The notes below the pieces were generated by a model that did not search any database, was not told the DNA's origin, and worked only from the letters and a program-made list of their open reading frames with translations. Shown piece after piece: positions 60,015-64,000 of a stretch of 64,000 nucleotides of DNA (the stretch's first letter is position 1; every line of letters begins with the position of its first letter). The position numbers were made by a program, and so were the translations under genes. Source of the stretch: Marivita sp. XM-24bin2 (GTDB lineage: Bacteria; Pseudomonadota; Alphaproteobacteria; Rhodobacterales; Rhodobacteraceae); assembly GCA_003149565.1 (NCBI GenBank), contig QCWH01000007.1:33779-97778 (forward strand), written 5' to 3'.

Positions 60015-60407
60015 TCAGTGCTGCCCGGTAGCAAGGTCACTCAGTATTGGGCAATCTGGCCGGTTGTCTCCGGCGCAGCTATGTACCAGTTCAGATAGGG
60101 TATCTCGCATGGACTCAAGCTGCACAATCTTGTCTTCGATCTTGGCAAGATGGGCTTGGGCGAGGTCTTTGACATCAGCACTGGCTCTTGTGTTGTCTTC
60201 GTACAATGCGAGAAGCGTCCGGCAATCCTCAATGGTAAAGCCCAGTGCACGTGCCCGTCCCAGGAACGCAAGCTTGTGCAGGTCACTGTCCCGGAAACGG
60301 CGGTATCCGTTTGTGTCGCGCATGGGCGTAATGAGACCGATATCCTCGTAGTAGCGGATCGTCTTGGCAGGCAGGCCAGAGCGTTGTGCAACGTCACCGA
60401 TATTCAT
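60015..60407 (-). CDS. cueR: copper-responsive MerR-family regulator
   Basis: CueR senses Cu(I) and activates copper-export genes. The 130-residue protein has the MerR winged HTH (MNIGDVAQRSGLPAKTIRYYEDIGLI), the long dimerisation helix, and the C-terminal metal-binding loop C-x7-C (SCAGDNRPDCPIL). Its start overlaps the copA stop by four bases, so regulator and exporter are one operon. A matching MerR-type operator lies upstream of copA. Confidence 0.95.
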   Translation of the reverse strand: MNIGDVAQRSGLPAKTIRYYEDIGLITPMRDTNGYRRFRDSDLHKLAFLGRARALGFTIEDCRTLLALYEDNTRASADVKDLAQAHLAKIEDKIVQLESMRDTLSELVHSCAGDNRPDCPILSDLATGQH

Positions 60408-62860
60408 GCCGTGGCCTCTTTGTAGTTGGGAGCCGGTGCATCCTCTTGAGCCGGTGCAATTTTGCGCAACCGCAGGGCGTTACTGAGGACAAATACCGAG
60501 CTCAAAGCCATCGCCCCTGCGCCCAGCATCGGGGAGAGCAGGATGCCAAACGCCGGGTAAAGCAAACCAGCGGCGACCGGGATCAGCGCTGTGTTGTACG
60601 CGAAGGCCCAGAACAGGTTTTGCCGAATGTTGCGCATCGTGTGTTGTGAAACGTCAACGGCATTTACCACACCCGAGACACGGCCGGAGGACAATACAAT
60701 ATCCGCAGCTTCGATGGCCACATCGGTTCCAGTGCCGATTGCAAGGCCAACATCTGCCTCTGCCAAGGCTGGTGCGTCATTGATGCCATCTCCGACAAAA
60801 GCGACCGGCCCAAATTCGTTCCGCAACGCGGCGATAGCGTCGACCTTACCATCCGGGCGCACGCCTGCGGTGACATGGTCAATCCCAAGTTGGCGCGCAA
60901 TCGTCTCTGCGGCGGCGCGGTTGTCGCCCGAGATCATAGCCACCTTCAGACCTGCTTCGTGCAGCGCATCGATTGCTGGTTTGGCGCTCGGCTTGATCTG
61001 ATCGGCTACGGCAAAGACGGCGACCGCTTGTCCGTCAAGCGCGAGGCAAACCAGCGAATAGCCCTTTTCAGCATAACGTGTGATGGCCTCCACGATGGGC
61101 GTCGTATCGACGCCTTGTTCTTTTAGGTGTTGCTCAGATCCAACCAGCGCAGTCCGACCATCGACGGTTGCGCACAATCCGTATCCGGGAACGGTTTCGC
61201 TGTCCGCAACTTCCGGAAGATCGGAGGGTGCAGCAGATAGAATAGCGCGGCCTATGGGATGGTCGGACCCTTGTTCGATCGCGGCCGTCAGGCGGAGCAC
61301 CTCGTCAGAATCGGCGCCGGTCACGGTGAATTGATCTGCCAATGCAGGACGGCCTTCCGTCAGCGTGCCTGTCTTGTCGAAAGCCACAACTTTGGCCGCG
61401 TCCAGTCGCTGCAACGCATCGCCTTTACGAAACAGAACGCCCAACTCTGCGGCGCGACCCGTGCCCACCATAATTGATGTTGGAGTAGCCAACCCCATCG
61501 CGCAGGGGCACGCGATGATAAGAACGGCGACGCCGGCGACAAGCGCATATCCCAAGGATGGCTGCGGCCCGAACGCCAACCAGACCAGAACGGTCAGCGC
61601 CGCAATTCCAAGAACAATCGGCACAAAGATCCGCACCACATTGTCCGCCAGTGCCTGAATTGGCAGCTTGGCACCTTGTGCGGTCTGTACCATGTCGATG
61701 ATCCGCGCCAGGACAGTGTTCGACCCGACGGCGGTGGCGCGGTAGATCAACGCCTTGCGACCATTGATCGTGCCACCCGTCACCACATCATCCGGTACTT
61801 TTGCCACCGGTACAGGTTCGCCTGTGATCATGGATTCATCGACAAAGGAGTCGCCGTCGATCACGATCCCGTCGACGGCGATACGACCGCCAGGCAGAAC
61901 CTTGATTTCGTCGCCCACTGCGACTTCGGCAAGGGGAACCTCAACGAAGTCTCCGTCGCGCGACAGAAGAACCGTATCCGGCCGCAGTCCTATCAAGTGT
62001 CTGATGGCGGCACCGGTGCGCCCCTTGGCGCGTGCTTCCATCCAGCGGCCTGCGAGTATGAGTGTGACGATGACACCTGCTGCTTCGAAATAGACAGCAC
62101 GCGTTCCTTCCGGGAGAAGCGCCGGAACAAAGGTTGCGATGGTCGAATAACTCCATGCCGCCAAAGTCCCCAGCGCGACAAGGCTGTTCATGTCGGGGCT
62201 GCCTTTGGCCAGCAGCGGCAAACCGATGCGGAAAAAGCGGCGGCCCGGCCACGCGAGGACAACAGTGATCAGCACGAACTGAAGCACCCAAAACGACTGC
62301 AAGCCGATGCTGCCCATAATTGCGTGGTGCAAGGGAGGATAAAGGTGACCCCCCATCTCGGTTAGGAAGACAGGGAGCGTCAGGCTTGCAGCAATCAACG
62401 TGTCGCGGCGGAGCGGATCAATTTCAGAAGGCGTTTCCGTCGGGGTTTCGTCGTCTACCGGCCTTGCAGGGTATCCGGCGTCAGAGACCGTCTGCGCCAG
62501 CGCGTCAGCAGAAATTGCGCCATCCAGTACACGGACACTTGCGGTTTCAGTTGCAAGGTTCACGCTGGCCGACAGCACTCCCGGTAGCCCCTCAAGCGCG
62601 CGTTCGACGCGGCCTGTGCAAGAGGCACAGGTCATGCCCGAGATGGACAGTCTGTGCGTCGTCTCACGGGCAGGATATCCTGCGGTTTTGAGCGCGTCTC
62701 GCAGCGCGTCCGGGGAAAACGTACCCGAAACCTGTGCCATGTGATTCGCGATATTCACCGAGGCTTCGGATACGCCCGGCGCGGCTGCAAGAGCACGCTC
62801 CGCGCGACCGGCACAGCCAGCGCAGCTCATGTTATCAACGGAAAAGCGGAGTGTGGTCAT
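60404..62860 (-). CDS. copA: copper-exporting P-type ATPase
   Basis: CopA pumps Cu(I) out of the cytoplasm. The 818-residue product has two N-terminal HMA metal-binding domains (C13/C16 in MSCAGC and C78/C81 in MTCASC), the TGES loop equivalent (MITGEPVPV), the transmembrane CPC motif (IACPCAMGLATPTS), the phosphorylation site DKTGTLTEG, and MISGDNRAAAE plus GDGINDAPAL. The ATG at 62860 follows GAGGATCGAC; a start at 62881 would add seven residues. A CueR-type promoter precedes it and cueR follows in the same operon. Confidence 0.96.
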   Translation of the reverse strand: MTTLRFSVDNMSCAGCAGRAERALAAAPGVSEASVNIANHMAQVSGTFSPDALRDALKTAGYPARETTHRLSISGMTCASCTGRVERALEGLPGVLSASVNLATETASVRVLDGAISADALAQTVSDAGYPARPVDDETPTETPSEIDPLRRDTLIAASLTLPVFLTEMGGHLYPPLHHAIMGSIGLQSFWVLQFVLITVVLAWPGRRFFRIGLPLLAKGSPDMNSLVALGTLAAWSYSTIATFVPALLPEGTRAVYFEAAGVIVTLILAGRWMEARAKGRTGAAIRHLIGLRPDTVLLSRDGDFVEVPLAEVAVGDEIKVLPGGRIAVDGIVIDGDSFVDESMITGEPVPVAKVPDDVVTGGTINGRKALIYRATAVGSNTVLARIIDMVQTAQGAKLPIQALADNVVRIFVPIVLGIAALTVLVWLAFGPQPSLGYALVAGVAVLIIACPCAMGLATPTSIMVGTGRAAELGVLFRKGDALQRLDAAKVVAFDKTGTLTEGRPALADQFTVTGADSDEVLRLTAAIEQGSDHPIGRAILSAAPSDLPEVADSETVPGYGLCATVDGRTALVGSEQHLKEQGVDTTPIVEAITRYAEKGYSLVCLALDGQAVAVFAVADQIKPSAKPAIDALHEAGLKVAMISGDNRAAAETIARQLGIDHVTAGVRPDGKVDAIAALRNEFGPVAFVGDGINDAPALAEADVGLAIGTGTDVAIEAADIVLSSGRVSGVVNAVDVSQHTMRNIRQNLFWAFAYNTALIPVAAGLLYPAFGILLSPMLGAGAMALSSVFVLSNALRLRKIAPAQEDAPAPNYKEATA

Positions 62861-62885
62861 ATGTCGATCCTCGTCTTTCAAGGAT

Positions 62886-62916
62886 CAGATAAGGCTTCCA
62901 GTCACTGGAGGGTCAA
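62886..62916 (-). promoter_or_regulatory. CueR/MerR-type operator-promoter of copA
   Basis: On the minus strand TTGACC (62916-62911) is followed by a -10-like TATCTG (62891-62886) with a 19-base spacer, the overlong spacing typical of MerR-family promoters. The spacer contains the dyad CTCCAGTGACTGGAAG centred on TGA. The site lies 26 bases upstream of the copA start codon. Confidence 0.8.
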
Positions 62917-62948
62917 GGCAGGTGCCAAATATTTTTTTCAGCCGATCT

Positions 62949-63401
62949 TTAATTCGGTGGCGTAGCAAGCGCGGCCTGAAAAATCCGGGTTCGGCATTCT
63001 TCGCAGAGTAGAGGCAGACCGAACCGCGACGCTGCGCACAAAATTGGAAGAAGCGCAGTCGCAGACACGATGAAGCTCGCCTCCGCAAGCGCCGTTTCGC
63101 GGCGTTGTTCTGTGGCTGCCATGACAAATCGGGCTATTGCCGCTTCGTCCTGCGAGAGGCCCTTTATTCCAACCGGCATGATCGTCAGGGCGTTCCAACT
63201 ATGTTTCTTAAACAATCCCAGCATCTGTTCGAAAGCCTGCAGACAGGATCGTGCGCGCGCTTCTCCAAGAGAGCCACTCAGGTCTTCCCAAATGGCGATT
63301 TGAGCATCCGGTCCCGCCGTCCACGCGCGCAGGATGGCAACCACGCGCCGCTCAGCGCCGCGCAAATCGTCGTCCGGCATCAGGATCGAAGCATGCTGCA
63401 T
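62949..63401 (-). CDS. protein of unknown function, 150 aa
   Basis: The ATG at 63401 follows GAGGAA; the frame reaches 63458 but has no ribosome site there. The protein is helical, with a hydrophobic stretch (ASFIVSATALLPILCAASRFGLP, residues ~104-126) and a C-terminal CEEC motif (LLCEECRTRIF) that could bind a metal or form a disulfide. I recognise no family. It lies upstream of the CueR-type promoter, 33 bases before it, on the same strand as copA; whether it is functionally connected to copper is unknown. Confidence 0.68.
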   Translation of the reverse strand: MQHASILMPDDDLRGAERRVVAILRAWTAGPDAQIAIWEDLSGSLGEARARSCLQAFEQMLGLFKKHSWNALTIMPVGIKGLSQDEAAIARFVMAATEQRRETALAEASFIVSATALLPILCAASRFGLPLLCEECRTRIFQAALATPPN

Positions 63402-63587
63402 GAAATGTTCCTCAGGGATCAACCAACGGACATATTGAAAAGTACCTGACAGAAACAATCAAGTTAAAATTCTGCATGTGTCTTAGAGTTTGGGAAATTC
63501 TCCCAGCTCGCTGAGCGCTTGGGCAGAAAATCTGGAAAAAGCCCTCAGAAGAGGCACGCCCAGAGTGAAATGGCGTGGACTCTCGGG

Positions 63588-64000
63588 TTATCCGGTTCCA
63601 GTTTCAGCCGCGATCTGTGCCTTGGTCTTACGGGCGCGCTCAGTGGCGCTTTTCAACTGGCCGCAAGCAGCCATGATGTCCTCGCCGCGCGGAGTGCGGA
63701 TCGGAGAGGCATAGCCCGCCTTGTAGATGATGTCGGCAAAAGACTCGATCCGACTCCAGTCAGAACGCTGATACGGCGCGCCGGGCCATTCGTTGAAGGG
63801 AATCAGGTTGATCTTAGCGGGGATCCCCGAGATCAATTTGACCAGACGACGTGCGTCCTCGTCGCTGTCGTTCACATCTTTAAGCATCACGTACTCGAAC
63901 GTGATCCGTTCAGAATTGGACGCTTTGGGGTAGTCTCGCAGCGCATCCAGTAGGGTCTCAATGTTCCATCGCTTGTTGATCGGCACCAGCTTGTCGCGCA
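63588..64000 (-). CDS. rlmN: 23S rRNA (adenine(2503)-C2)-methyltransferase, partial
   Basis: This is the C-terminal part of RlmN, cut by the right edge. RlmN is a radical-SAM enzyme that methylates A2503 of 23S rRNA and A37 of some tRNAs. The visible 137 residues contain [47 protein letters not shown] and [13 protein letters not shown], then the C-terminal motif [21 protein letters not shown], whose Cys is the methylatable residue (CGQL). The radical-SAM CxxxCxxC site lies beyond the edge. Confidence 0.96.
   Translation of the reverse strand, partial: RDKLVPINKRWNIETLLDALRDYPKASNSERITFEYVMLKDVNDSDEDARRLVKLISGIPAKINLIPFNEWPGAPYQRSDWSRIESFADIIYKAGYASPIRTPRGEDIMAACGQLKSATERARKTKAQIAAETGTG

Noticed and set aside
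1..64000. CRISPR arrays, tRNA/rRNA genes, insertion sequences, prophage genes
   Set aside because: No direct-repeat array, no tRNA-like cloverleaf, no transposase or phage-like frame was recognised on either strand. tRNAscan or similar was not available.

Overview
The window looks like chromosomal DNA of a marine Roseobacter-group alphaproteobacterium (Rhodobacteraceae). The evidence is a GC-rich sequence, a sulfonate-desulfonation locus (xsc next to soeABC), glcDEF, an HWE/HisKA_2 histidine kinase behind an EcfG-type promoter, a DUF1523 protein, and many small family-specific membrane proteins. I saw no rRNA, tRNA, CRISPR array, prophage or insertion sequence. The annotation is by reading and family recognition only; no database search was run.

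Layout. Bases 1-4352 (minus) are a surface-polysaccharide segment: a partial acyltransferase-3/SGNH protein with both active sites altered, a GT4 glycosyltransferase and an O-antigen-ligase-like protein. Bases 4663-14365 form a C2-sulfonate module. Xsc releases sulfite and acetyl phosphate; AckA, Pta and a short citrate synthase handle the carbon; SoeABC, with an extra 54-residue membrane protein, oxidises the sulfite. Bases 14409-21876 (minus) hold nine tightly packed genes, mostly uncharacterised: a coiled-coil protein, an unknown cytosolic protein, a classical AAA+ ATPase, three very small membrane proteins, a 444-residue unknown, another small membrane protein and a DUF1523 protein. A secreted protein is divergent from them. 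This is the best candidate for an undescribed system.

Bases 22740-28422 hold two genes each broken by a single in-frame stop (amidinotransferase-like, and soxB). They flank a sensor kinase with an EcfG-type promoter and a 50-residue membrane protein with an EcfG-like promoter. From 28504 follow gabD, a lipocalin-like gene, hsp20 with a sigma-32-like promoter, a secreted trypsin-like protease and glcDEF. Bases 36472-43866 carry membrane proteins, trhO, NAD-salvage genes (pncA, pncB), a cysteine-cluster protein, a TerB-like protein and a PQQ sugar dehydrogenase.

From 43946 come mscL, ytoQ, a methyltransferase and pheS-yrhK-pheT with a REP pair downstream of pheS. After an OmpA-like protein, a LysR/DUF4386 pair and a large DUF4214 secreted protein, there is a convergent pair with overlapping 3' ends (XRE-type regulator and unknown), a dioxygenase-fold/ferric-reductase-like pair, MFS/galM, and a copper operon (copA-cueR) with a recognisable CueR-type promoter. 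The right edge cuts rlmN.
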